This document shows, piece by piece, positions 18,694 through 25,964 of a stretch of DNA of 38,534 bases; the first letter of the stretch is position 1; each line of letters opens with the position of its first letter. Source of the stretch: Acetobacterium sp. (GTDB lineage: Bacteria; Bacillota; Clostridia; Eubacteriales; Eubacteriaceae); contig NZ_JAUSPS010000076.1 of the NCBI RefSeq assembly GCF_030652775.1, forward strand, positions 1 through 38,534. The letters are read 5' to 3'. The position numbers were made by a program, and so were the translations under genes. Below the pieces are notes generated by a model. The model saw nothing but the letters and a program-made list of their open reading frames with translations, did not search any database and was not told where the DNA came from.

Positions 18694-19473
18694 TTATTGG
18701 ATATGTTTAATTCCTTTTTCACTGCGGATATTGATAAGGATCAATAAGACCATGATACAGCCGAACATGATGGTTGACAAGGCATTTATTTTGGGGTTGA
18801 TGCCGGCCTTGGCCATCGAGTAGATGGTGATGGACAGATTGCTGACGCCGTTTCCGGCGGTAAAAAAGCTGATCACAAAATCATCGATGGACAGGGTAAA
18901 GGCAATCAGGGCGCCAGAGGTAACACCGGGTAGAATTTCCGGGAACAGCACCTTCCAGAAAGCTTGGCGCGGGGTTGCTCCCAGATCCAGGGCAGCCTCA
19001 AAAATGTTCTCCGGTAACCGGTTAAAGCGAGGCAGTACCGCCAAAATGACATAGGGAATGCAAAAGGTGATGTGGGCGATAATAATGGTGGTTAAACCCA
19101 TTTTCATGCCAGCAAAAATAAATAGCGACATCAAGGTGATTCCCATGACGATATCTGGCACCAGAACCGGGATGTTATTTAATAACAGATAGGGTCTTTT
19201 TAGCTTGGAACGCATCCGGTAAATGCCCAGCGCCGAGATGGTCCCCACGATGGTCGAAACGGTGGTCGCCACGACCGCAATAATCAGGGTATAGTACAAG
19301 GCCTGAAGGATATAGCGATCCTGAAAAAGCATCACATACCATTTAAGGGTAAAGCCCGCCCAGGGTCCCATAATTTTAGAATCATTAAACGAATAAACAA
19401 TCAACACTAAAATGGGGGCGTATAAAAACAGCAGGATCAGGCCAAAGGCCAGATTTCTGAAAATCTTTTTCAT
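18694..19473 (-). CDS. potC: Polyamine ABC transporter permease PotC
   Basis: Inner-membrane permease with six predicted helices in 259 residues. The EAA-type loop that contacts the ATPase is clear: EAALDLGATPRQAFWKVLFP followed by ILPGVTSG. Its ATG overlaps the potB end by 4 nt (translational coupling). Order and length match PotC rather than PotB. Confidence 0.93.
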   Translation of the reverse strand: MKKIFRNLAFGLILLFLYAPILVLIVYSFNDSKIMGPWAGFTLKWYVMLFQDRYILQALYYTLIIAVVATTVSTIVGTISALGIYRMRSKLKRPYLLLNNIPVLVPDIVMGITLMSLFIFAGMKMGLTTIIIAHITFCIPYVILAVLPRFNRLPENIFEAALDLGATPRQAFWKVLFPEILPGVTSGALIAFTLSIDDFVISFFTAGNGVSNLSITIYSMAKAGINPKINALSTIMFGCIMVLLILINIRSEKGIKHIQ

Positions 19474-20315
19474 AGCAGCTGACCTCCGGTATCGAGTTCT
19501 TTCCCGGTGATTAAACGGGCGATGCCGAGAACCAAAAAGATAATCGTCATCAGTACCATCGAAATGGCTGAGCCGAAGTTCCAGTTGTTGAGGGTTAAAA
19601 ACTGCTGCTCAATCAGATTTCCGACCAGCATATATTTTCCGCCGCCCAACAGGTTGGAAATAACAAAGGTACTCACCGCAGGCATAAAGACCATCATCGA
19701 GCCAGAGACGATGCCGGGCAGACTGAGCGGAAGCTTGATTTTTACAAACATCTGGAAATGGTTGGCGCCCAGATCAGTGGCGGCCCGTAACAGATCGGGA
19801 TCGATTTTTTTAAGGGATGTATAAATCGGTAACAGCATATAGGGAAAAAAGTTATATACCATCCCCAAAATAACGGCGGATTGGGTATACAGCAGGGAAA
19901 CATCCTGGAAACCCAACATCCCCAGAAATTGTGAGATCAACCCGCTACCGCTGAGCAGCACCATCCAGGCATAGGTTCTCAGCAGGAAATTGACCCACAT
20001 CGGGATGATCATTAACACGATCATCAGATTCTGGCGATGCCCGGGTAGCGATATGATCAGATTCCCCAGTGGATAGGCAATGATAAAACAAATCACAGTG
20101 GCAATGACGGCATATAAAAACGAGCGGTACAGAAGCTCAAGATACACCGGATCCATAAACTCCTGATAATTGTCCAGGGTAAAGGTGTAGACCCCGGCTT
20201 TAAAATCCGGATTGGATAAAAAGCTGAACCAGACCACCACCAGTAGCGGGACCGCAATAAAAATAAGCATCCACAAACCATAGGGATAGGCAATGTATTC
20301 CTTAAATGATTTCAT
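19470..20315 (-). CDS. potB: Polyamine ABC transporter permease PotB
   Basis: 281-residue permease with about six membrane helices and the EAA loop RAATDLGANHFQMFVKIKLP followed by LSLPGIVSG. It partners PotC to form the channel. Its start lies inside the last codons of potA (14-nt overlap), so the two are translationally coupled. Confidence 0.93.
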   Translation of the reverse strand: MKSFKEYIAYPYGLWMLIFIAVPLLVVVWFSFLSNPDFKAGVYTFTLDNYQEFMDPVYLELLYRSFLYAVIATVICFIIAYPLGNLIISLPGHRQNLMIVLMIIPMWVNFLLRTYAWMVLLSGSGLISQFLGMLGFQDVSLLYTQSAVILGMVYNFFPYMLLPIYTSLKKIDPDLLRAATDLGANHFQMFVKIKLPLSLPGIVSGSMMVFMPAVSTFVISNLLGGGKYMLVGNLIEQQFLTLNNWNFGSAISMVLMTIIFLVLGIARLITGKELDTGGQLL

Positions 20316-21366
20316 GGTCTTTTTCCTTCTTCATAATATGAATATTATTGGGGTCAACCTGGATACTGATCTGATCGCCGGCAAAAAACTCCCGGGTAGT
20401 GTGAATCAGCCAGTTGATGCCCTTACAGTTCATGACAATTTCATAGTGCATACCCAGAAAGGTCACCGATTCAATGACACCGTCCAGAAAACCGCTGCCG
20501 GGGGGGAGAATATCAATATCCTCGGGCCGGATCACGGTGAGCACCGCTTCGTTTTCTTCAAAACCCTTGTCGACGCAGGGGAACTCAACATCCTGAAGCT
20601 TGACCAGACAGTCTTTGAGCATGATCGAATCGAGAATATTGCTTTCGCCAATAAAATCTGCGGCAAAGGCGTTGCGGGGTTCGTTGTAAATATCCACTGG
20701 CGATCCGATCTGCTGGATCCGGCCGCGGTTCATAATGATGATGGTATCGGACATAGTCATCGCTTCTTCCTGGTCGTGGGTGACATAAATAAAGGTGATA
20801 CCAGTTTTTTTCTGAAGATTCTTCAGCTCCATTTGCATATTTTTACGAAGTTTGAGATCCAGAGCACCCAGGGGTTCGTCCAGCAGCAGTACCTGGGGGT
20901 GATTGACCAAAGCGCGGGCAATGGCTACCCGCTGCTGCTCGCCGCCGCTTAAGGAATTGACATCCCGCTGTTCCTGCCCCTGGAGATTGACCATCCGTAG
21001 CATTTCCTGAACCAGGCTAGCTATTTCGGCCGATGGTTTTTTTTGAATTTTCAACCCAAAGGCAACGTTATCATAAACATTCAAATGGGGAAACAGGGCA
21101 TATTTCTGGAAAACGGTATTAATGGGTCGTTTGTTGGCCGGAATATTGAGCAGTGATTTTCCTTCAAAAAGGATGTCGCCGTCATCGGGGGTTTCAAAAC
21201 CGCCAATCATCCGCAGCAGGGTGGTTTTTCCGCAGCCGCTGGGGCCGAGAATGGTCAGGAATTCATTGGCGCGAATGTGAAAATTGATTTCGTCGATGAT
21301 GGTTTTATCCCCGTAGAATTTGACCAGGTTTTTAACTTGAATAATTTTTTCGGTATTTTTTTTCAA
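20302..21366 (-). CDS. potA: Polyamine ABC transporter ATP-binding protein
   Basis: The ATPase of the importer. Walker A GPSGCGKTT, Q-loop region, signature LSGGEQQRVAIARAL, Walker B LLLDEPLGALD and switch His in VTHDQEEA are all present; a C-terminal TOBE-like domain follows (residues about 240-350). The start is TTG at 21366: no in-frame ATG is near, and GGAGG lies 9 nt upstream. An out-of-frame ATG AAT TGA (21371-21363) sits between them and overlaps the TTG. First gene of potABCD. Confidence 0.94.
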   Translation of the reverse strand: MKKNTEKIIQVKNLVKFYGDKTIIDEINFHIRANEFLTILGPSGCGKTTLLRMIGGFETPDDGDILFEGKSLLNIPANKRPINTVFQKYALFPHLNVYDNVAFGLKIQKKPSAEIASLVQEMLRMVNLQGQEQRDVNSLSGGEQQRVAIARALVNHPQVLLLDEPLGALDLKLRKNMQMELKNLQKKTGITFIYVTHDQEEAMTMSDTIIIMNRGRIQQIGSPVDIYNEPRNAFAADFIGESNILDSIMLKDCLVKLQDVEFPCVDKGFEENEAVLTVIRPEDIDILPPGSGFLDGVIESVTFLGMHYEIVMNCKGINWLIHTTREFFAGDQISIQVDPNNIHIMKKEKDHEII

Positions 21367-21407
21367 TTCATAAATCCTCCGTCTGTATCGATACGATAAA
21401 TTTAAGC

Positions 21408-21434
21408 AAAAAAATCCCCAGGCTTTCCCCAGGG
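21408..21434 (-). terminator. Terminator-like hairpin inside the potA leader
   Basis: On the minus strand CCCTGG pairs with CCTGGG around GGAAAG with one T-T mismatch, then GATTTTTTT. It lies between the promoter and potA, about 45 nt after the predicted transcript start, so it can act as an attenuator. The hairpin just before it (21434-21463; GTTAAGTAAGCA/TGCTTAATCAAC) shares a base with it. Confidence 0.6.
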
Positions 21435-21484
21435 TTGATTAAGCAGTTCGTTGCTTACTTAACAAGCTCTATTACAATAGATTT

Positions 21485-21513
21485 ATTCTAACATGTAATG
21501 AAACCTTTGGCAA
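21485..21513 (-). promoter_or_regulatory. Promoter of potABCD
   Basis: On the minus strand, TTGCCA (21513-21508), 17 bp, TAGAAT (21490-21485). The transcript would begin near 21478, giving a leader of about 110 nt before the TTG start. Confidence 0.75.
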
Positions 21514-21549
21514 TGAAATTAGGTTTACGAACCGGGATTTTTAAATTAG

Positions 21550-21592
21550 CATAAAATCAGAGTGCTGTTCCATGCGTAGGAACAACACTCTG
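21550..21592 (-). terminator. Terminator of the HD-GYP gene
   Basis: A long stem, CAGAGTGTTGTTCC with GGAACAGCACTCTG and a 7-nt loop on the minus strand, ends in ATTTTATG. It lies 25 nt after the stop. Confidence 0.8.
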
Positions 21593-21616
21593 TATCGACG
21601 TTTTAGGTCAGGACAT

Positions 21617-22684
21617 TTATAAGATGCTGGTAACGGTGATATTCAGGAATGCCCGGTCACTGAGATTGAGTTCAAAAGGAGCAATGTCTTCGCCGTCTTT
21701 TCTGAAAATCCGAACCCGGGGACGCATCGAGAAGCTTTCATAGTTTTCGATGATAATTCCGGTTAGCCGGTTACTCAGTTCCACACAGGTGCCAATTGGA
21801 TAGGGGGCGATTTTTCGGATAAAGATGTTCACCAGATCCGGATCAAATAGGGTATGGGAGGCTCCCATAATATATTCGATGACTTCTGAGGGGATGATGG
21901 CTTTGCGGTAGGGTCGGTCAGAAGTCATGGCATCGTAAACATCAGCGATGGCAATGATTCGTCCAAACAAGGAAATTTTCTCTTCCTTTAAATCGTTGGG
22001 ATAACCGCCGCCACCGAATTTCTCGTGGTGATCGAGAATCCCGATCCGGGCTGACATAGTGATGTTTGACACTTTTTTGATATAATCATAACCCAGGGTC
22101 GAGTGGTTCTGCATTTCACAGGATTCATCATCGGAAAGAATTCCTGCTTTGCAGAGAATATCTTTTTTGACAAAAACCTTTCCGATATCGTGGAGGATGG
22201 CGCCGATGCCGAGATCGCATAATTGCTCCCGGCGCAGACCCAGCGCTGTACCCAGAACAATGGAAAGAACCGCCACATTTACTGAATGGAAATAGGTATA
22301 ATCATCAAAAACCTTCAGATCGACCATATTGATGACCATGCTGCTGTTTTGAAGAATTTCATCGACAATATTTTCGATTTGCTTTTGCATATCATTAAAG
22401 GTACTCTTTTTTAATTGCCCTTTATTCTCAGTGGTAATAAAGACATCCTTAACACATTTAACCGTTTCGGCCCGGACACGGTCGTTTATGATATTTATGA
22501 TTTGGATATCTTTGGTCAGATCATCTTCAACATATATGCCGTTATAATTCAATTTTTTAATTCGTTCGATGTAATCCTCAGTGAGAACAGTATCTTTGGC
22601 AAGAATCAACTCGCCCCGTTCACCCCAAAGATTGTTTCCTAACATCATTCCTTCACGCAGGCAAAATGTTGGTACGTATCTCAT
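21617..22684 (-). CDS. HD-GYP domain c-di-GMP phosphodiesterase
   Basis: HD-GYP proteins degrade c-di-GMP. Residues 1-120 form a DUF3391-like or unclassified N-terminal region (GMMLGNNLWGERGELILAK). Then the HD domain: FHSVNVAVLS, HDIGK (165-169), the NHSTLGY block, HH at 219-220 and GYP within GGGGYP (224-229), then IADVYDAMTSDRPYR. All metal-site residues expected for the family are present, so it should be active. ATG has GGGAGG before it. It opposes the diguanylate cyclase found 5 kb away. Confidence 0.92.
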   Translation of the reverse strand: MRYVPTFCLREGMMLGNNLWGERGELILAKDTVLTEDYIERIKKLNYNGIYVEDDLTKDIQIINIINDRVRAETVKCVKDVFITTENKGQLKKSTFNDMQKQIENIVDEILQNSSMVINMVDLKVFDDYTYFHSVNVAVLSIVLGTALGLRREQLCDLGIGAILHDIGKVFVKKDILCKAGILSDDESCEMQNHSTLGYDYIKKVSNITMSARIGILDHHEKFGGGGYPNDLKEEKISLFGRIIAIADVYDAMTSDRPYRKAIIPSEVIEYIMGASHTLFDPDLVNIFIRKIAPYPIGTCVELSNRLTGIIIENYESFSMRPRVRIFRKDGEDIAPFELNLSDRAFLNITVTSIL

Positions 22685-22734
22685 GGTTTTCCTCCCAATA
22701 TAATGACCCTTTATAAAGTCTGGACTAAGTAATA

Positions 22735-22764
22735 ATTATAACTATAAGACCCTTGTTTTTGCAA
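22735..22764 (-). promoter_or_regulatory. Promoter of the HD-GYP gene
   Basis: On the minus strand, TTGCAA (22764-22759), 18 bp, TATAAT (22740-22735), about 50 nt before the start codon. Confidence 0.65.
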
Positions 22765-22847
22765 TCAAAATTTCCTGACAATGATAAAAAAGAAGAGTGC
22801 AAAGAAGGTAATTAAGATTGTATGAGTTAAGTTCAGACAATAAAACC

Positions 22848-23564
22848 TTAAAATCGATTGAATGAGATAAATTCATCAATGATCGGATGGTCGGATGCCA
22901 TGATTTTTTCCGGGGTGTCTGAAAACAGGCAGGATCCCTGATCCAGAAAAGTCAGGTGGTTACAGATTCGAAAAGCCTGACTGAGATTATGGGTGATAAT
23001 AATAATTGACAGTCCTTGTTCGCAATTTCGTTTTTGCAGCGCCGCTTCGATAATCTGGATGCTTTTGGGATCGATATTCGCGGTGGGCTCATCTAAAAAA
23101 AGAACTTGGGGCGAAAAGGATAAGGCTCGGGCCAGAGCTGTTTTTTGGGCTTCGCCGCCAGAAAGATGCCGGGCACTCTGATCCCGAATATCGTCAATTT
23201 CGAACTCTTCCAACAGTTGCGATACGATTTGATGGATCTCGTCTTTATCCCGTTTGCGGATTTTTAACGGATAAGCAATATTTTCATAAACAGATCGGGA
23301 AAAAAGGGTGGGCGTGTGGGTGGAATAGGTCATTACAGAAAGGATGTCCTGGTCTAAGGACTGGCCATTATAAAGCACATCCCCGGCGGACGGGGCGATG
23401 AGACCGGCCATTATTTTCATCAGAGTGGTTTTTCCCGATCCGTTAGGACCAATAATGCCATGAATTTTCCCGGATCCAAAAAGCAGGTTACGGTTTTTAT
23501 CTTCCAGGTTGAGGACCGTTTTTTCTTGGTAAGTTTTTATTATATTTCTAGTCTCGATATTCAT
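22848..23564 (-). CDS. tupC: Tungstate ABC transporter ATP-binding protein
   Basis: 238 residues with Walker A GPNGSGKTT, signature LSGGEAQKTALARAL, Walker B VLFLDEPTANID and His of the switch in IIITHN. It lacks the extra C-terminal regulatory domain of ModC, as expected for TupC. It overlaps the end of tupB by 17 nt. Assignment to tungstate rests on the TupA type encoded in the same operon. I see no clear terminator after it. Confidence 0.88.
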   Translation of the reverse strand: MNIETRNIIKTYQEKTVLNLEDKNRNLLFGSGKIHGIIGPNGSGKTTLMKIMAGLIAPSAGDVLYNGQSLDQDILSVMTYSTHTPTLFSRSVYENIAYPLKIRKRDKDEIHQIVSQLLEEFEIDDIRDQSARHLSGGEAQKTALARALSFSPQVLFLDEPTANIDPKSIQIIEAALQKRNCEQGLSIIIITHNLSQAFRICNHLTFLDQGSCLFSDTPEKIMASDHPIIDEFISFNRF

Positions 23565-24267
23565 TTTGATCCCCTATGATAAAATGGTATAAAACCGAAT
23601 TAGTAAGAAACGATATGGTCATCAGGATAAGTCCCATGGCAATGGAAACACTATATTGCCCCATATTGTTATTCATGGCGATGAAGGTGGTCATCACCCG
23701 GGTGAAGCCGCGGATATTTCCGCCCACAATCATGACGGCGCCGACTTCAGATATGGCTCGCCCAAAACCGGTGACTAGAGCGATCATAATGACGCCTTTC
23801 AATTCTAAAACCAGCAAGATCAGAATATTCCACCCTTGAGCTCCCAATGTTTTGCCGGCTTGAACCACCTCATAACCACTGGTGCTGGCATGGTTAAAGA
23901 CGATGCCCATGATGACCGGGGTAACCAGAATCGTTTGGGCAATGATCATGGCGGTAGAGGTATACATCAGTTGATACTGACCGAAAGGTCCGGAACGGGC
24001 TAAAAAGAGAGCGGTAAACAAACCAATGATAACCGGTGGAAATGACATAAAGGTGTACAGAAAACGAGATACCATTTTCTTGCCTTTAAAGTTGTTGATT
24101 CCCAGCAGAATGCCAAGCGGAACCCCAACCAGGGTGCCATAAAGGGTGGATGAAAAAGATACGAAAAGCGATAATAACACGATTTGAATAATTTCAGGGT
24201 CAAAGGAAAAAATGAGCCGAAAGGCTTCAACAAAACCATTGAGTATGTAATCCATTGATTTCTCCAT
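23548..24267 (-). CDS. tupB: Tungstate ABC transporter permease
   Basis: 239 residues with five to six membrane helices; the ATPase-contact loop reads VQAGKTLGAQGWNIL and is followed by FGRAISEVGAVMIVGGN, which is characteristic of TupB-type permeases. Two starts are possible: ATG 24267 (AGGA at 7 nt) or ATG 24255, four codons later (GGAG at 7 nt). Confidence 0.9.
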   Translation of the reverse strand: MEKSMDYILNGFVEAFRLIFSFDPEIIQIVLLSLFVSFSSTLYGTLVGVPLGILLGINNFKGKKMVSRFLYTFMSFPPVIIGLFTALFLARSGPFGQYQLMYTSTAMIIAQTILVTPVIMGIVFNHASTSGYEVVQAGKTLGAQGWNILILLVLELKGVIMIALVTGFGRAISEVGAVMIVGGNIRGFTRVMTTFIAMNNNMGQYSVSIAMGLILMTISFLTNSVLYHFIIGDQNEYRD

Positions 24268-24275
24268 AATGAGAT

Positions 24276-24300
24276 CCTGGAAGAAGGCAATTCTCCCAGG
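24276..24300 (-). other. Hairpin in the tupA-tupB spacer
   Basis: CCTGGGAGAA pairs with TTCTTCCAGG (one G-T wobble) over a 5-nt loop and lies 15 nt after the tupA stop. There is no T tract, so it may protect the upstream tupA message from 3' decay, as is seen for binding-protein genes of some ABC operons. Confidence 0.5.
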
Positions 24301-24315
24301 ATCCCGGTTGAGTTT

Positions 24316-25173
24316 TTATTTTTGGGTGGCGTTAGGGGTAAACAGTGGATCCCCATTAATTTTGTATGAACCAATCAGTTTCTGCGCTTCAGGTGAAAGG
24401 ATCCAATCCACAAAAGCCTGAGCACCTTCGGCATTAATCTGAGAATTGATGGTTGGCGAGACGGCAATAACCCCATAAGGATTGCTTAGCATCTCATCGC
24501 CTTCGCAGACAATCTCCAGATTGGACATAGTATCTTTCATGTTGGCATAGGTTGCCCGGTCAGCCAGGGTGTAGCCCAGCTTTTCGTTGGCGACCGTCAG
24601 AGTTTCGCCCATACCGGTTCCGGTTTTTAAATACCAGTCGCCGGTGGGGGTAATGTTGGCATCTTTCCAGATCGCCAGTTCCTTGGTATTGGTACCGGAT
24701 TTATCATCCCGGGAGACAAAGGTTGATGGAACAGCAGCGATGGCTGTGAATGCTTTAGTAGCATCAGCAGCGGCAGTTGTTTTTACATTCGCAGGATCTT
24801 CTTTTGGTCCCAGCACCACAAAGTCGTTGTACATAACATCAAAACGTTCCACCCCATAACCATCGGTTATAAATTGATCTTCCTGAGATCGGGCATGAAC
24901 CAGAAGCACGTCGGCTTCACCCGCTTTGCCCATTTCCATGGCCTTACCGGTTCCCACGGCGACAACCTTAACGGCGATCCCGGTTTGGGCTTCAAAATCC
25001 GGCAGGATCACTTCCAGCAAACCGCTATCCTGGGTGCTGGTGGTAGTAGCAAGAATGATCTCCCCGTTGGAACCGGGTTCTAAATCTTTCTTTGCCGGGG
25101 TGCAGCCCAAGGCACTGAGTGCAATGGTACAGACAAATAAAGCAATAACCAATACTGACAGATTCTTTTTCAT
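24316..25173 (-). CDS. tupA: Tungstate-binding lipoprotein
   Basis: 285-residue extracellular solute-binding protein. The signal ends in lipobox LSALGC (Cys24). The mature protein opens with ILATTTSTQDSGLL, the hallmark TTTS motif of TupA, and VVAVGTGKAMEMGKAGEADVLLVHA follows, the oxyanion-binding region. It captures tungstate for TupBC. The start follows AGGAGGAAGAAA. It is transcribed first in the tup operon from a strong promoter with a long leader. Confidence 0.93.
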   Translation of the reverse strand: MKKNLSVLVIALFVCTIALSALGCTPAKKDLEPGSNGEIILATTTSTQDSGLLEVILPDFEAQTGIAVKVVAVGTGKAMEMGKAGEADVLLVHARSQEDQFITDGYGVERFDVMYNDFVVLGPKEDPANVKTTAAADATKAFTAIAAVPSTFVSRDDKSGTNTKELAIWKDANITPTGDWYLKTGTGMGETLTVANEKLGYTLADRATYANMKDTMSNLEIVCEGDEMLSNPYGVIAVSPTINSQINAEGAQAFVDWILSPEAQKLIGSYKINGDPLFTPNATQK

Positions 25174-25412
25174 TTTCTTCCTCCTGAATAATTATCAAAA
25201 GAGCACAAACTCTTGAGATGACAAAAAAAGAAGTGAATACAAAAAAAATAATCGATTGCTCAAAAAACAATCGAAAATTCTGAGTTAACCATCCTTTACA
25301 CATTGGAAAGCATTGTCATTTCTAACGATACTCTATCGATTGAAAAACCATAGAAAACCGTAGGCTCATCAATTCGGATTGTTTTGTTTTCACTGCGAAA
25401 CCATATTTAATT
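25174..25412 (-). promoter_or_regulatory. Long tupA leader RNA, riboswitch-like
   Basis: The predicted transcript has about 240 nt before tupA. It carries CAATCGA (25342-25336), then 61 nt, then TCGATTG (25274-25268), then CAATCGA (25258-25252) followed by T-rich sequence. The middle segment can pair with either flank, so terminator and anti-terminator exclude each other. GAGT and ACTC just inside the first pair would lengthen the helix and close an aptamer-sized domain; further upstream lie an AAACCA/TGGTTT hairpin and CCTACGG...CTATGG. I cannot match it to a known class; a Moco/tungsten-cofactor relative is plausible. Confidence 0.5.
25241..25274 (-). terminator. Terminator in the tupA leader
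   Basis: On the minus strand TCGATTG-TTTTTTGAG-CAATCGA is followed by TTATTTTTTTT. It ends about 70 nt before the tupA ATG, well inside the transcript, which points to attenuation. Confidence 0.72.
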
Positions 25413-25418
25413 GGTTTT

Positions 25419-25447
25419 ATTCTATCAAATCAGATAGTCTGAGTCAA
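25419..25447 (-). promoter_or_regulatory. Promoter of tupABC with embedded palindrome
   Basis: On the minus strand TTGACT (25447-25442), 17 bp, TAGAAT (25424-25419). CTATCAAATCAGATAG (25422-25437) is an inverted repeat CTATC-N6-GATAG overlapping the -10 and spacer, a good place for a repressor to bind. Confidence 0.8.
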
Positions 25448-25449
25448 GT

Positions 25450-25640
25450 CTACTGAGAATTTGTGATCTTTGTTTATTAATGTACCCAATAACTGATGAA
25501 CGAATCAAAAGAATCGAAGTGACTATGATAAAAAGATGTGAAAAATGACAAAAAATACGAATATTTGATCAGAAACTGTACTTTTTTTTATCCTTATTTT
25601 ATAATGCTTTTTTTTAAAGCCTTTTAACCATGACATTTTT
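25450..25640. other. AT-rich spacer between divergent tup and hydrogenase promoters
   Basis: No reading frame or hairpin of note. Long A and T runs (near 25530-25615) and a stray TATAAT (25599-25604) without a matching -35. Confidence 0.4.
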
Positions 25641-25649
25641 GCCTAGCCG

Positions 25650-25678
25650 TTGACAGACAAAAAATCTGATGATACCAT
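25650..25678 (+). promoter_or_regulatory. Promoter of the sensory hydrogenase unit
   Basis: TTGACA (25650-25655), 17 bp, TACCAT (25673-25678). The transcript would start near 25685, 40 nt before the first gene. An in-frame TTG at 25650 is part of this -35 and not a start codon. Confidence 0.72.
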
Positions 25679-25724
25679 GAACCAATCAGAGTTATTTAGA
25701 TTATTTTTTAAAAAGGAAAATGTG

Positions 25725-25964
25725 ATGAAGACAATAAGAATATGTGTTGGCAGTTCGTGTCATGTAAATGGATCGTATAAGGTGGTCAAGGCCTTGAATC
25801 AGCTCATTGATCAGCGGGAACTAAAGAATGAGGTTGAACTGGTGGGGTCATTTTGCATGGGCAAATGTACTGAGGGTGTGGCCGTGGAATGTGACGACAT
25901 CATCTACGCTGTTTCAGTTGAAAATGTCGAAGAAATCTTCGAAAAAATATTGGGGGGAAAGTAA
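25725..25964 (+). CDS. [2Fe-2S] thioredoxin-like ferredoxin (NuoE/HydC-type domain)
   Basis: A 79-residue single-domain protein. Cys7, Cys12, Cys44 and Cys48 (CVGSSC...CMGKC) match the four ligands of the thioredoxin-like [2Fe-2S] domain of NuoE and of bifurcating hydrogenase subunits. It probably passes electrons to or from the hydrogenase-like protein encoded next. ATG 25725 is chosen because AAAGGA precedes it. Its stop codon abuts the next start with no gap. Confidence 0.88.
   Translation: MKTIRICVGSSCHVNGSYKVVKALNQLIDQRELKNEVELVGSFCMGKCTEGVAVECDDIIYAVSVENVEEIFEKILGGK

Noticed and set aside
20293-20952. 219-codon plus-strand frame opposite potA
   Set aside because: Long only because the opposite strand of potA lacks stops; the Walker and signature motifs support potA on minus.
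21434-21463. Guanidine-II (mini-ykkC) riboswitch in the potA leader
   Set aside because: One hairpin has ACGA in its loop, but the second required ACGR hairpin is missing.
25650-25724. N-terminal extension of the [2Fe-2S] protein from TTG 25650
   Set aside because: The TTG is part of a good -35 box; ATG 25725 has the ribosome binding site and starts right at the domain.
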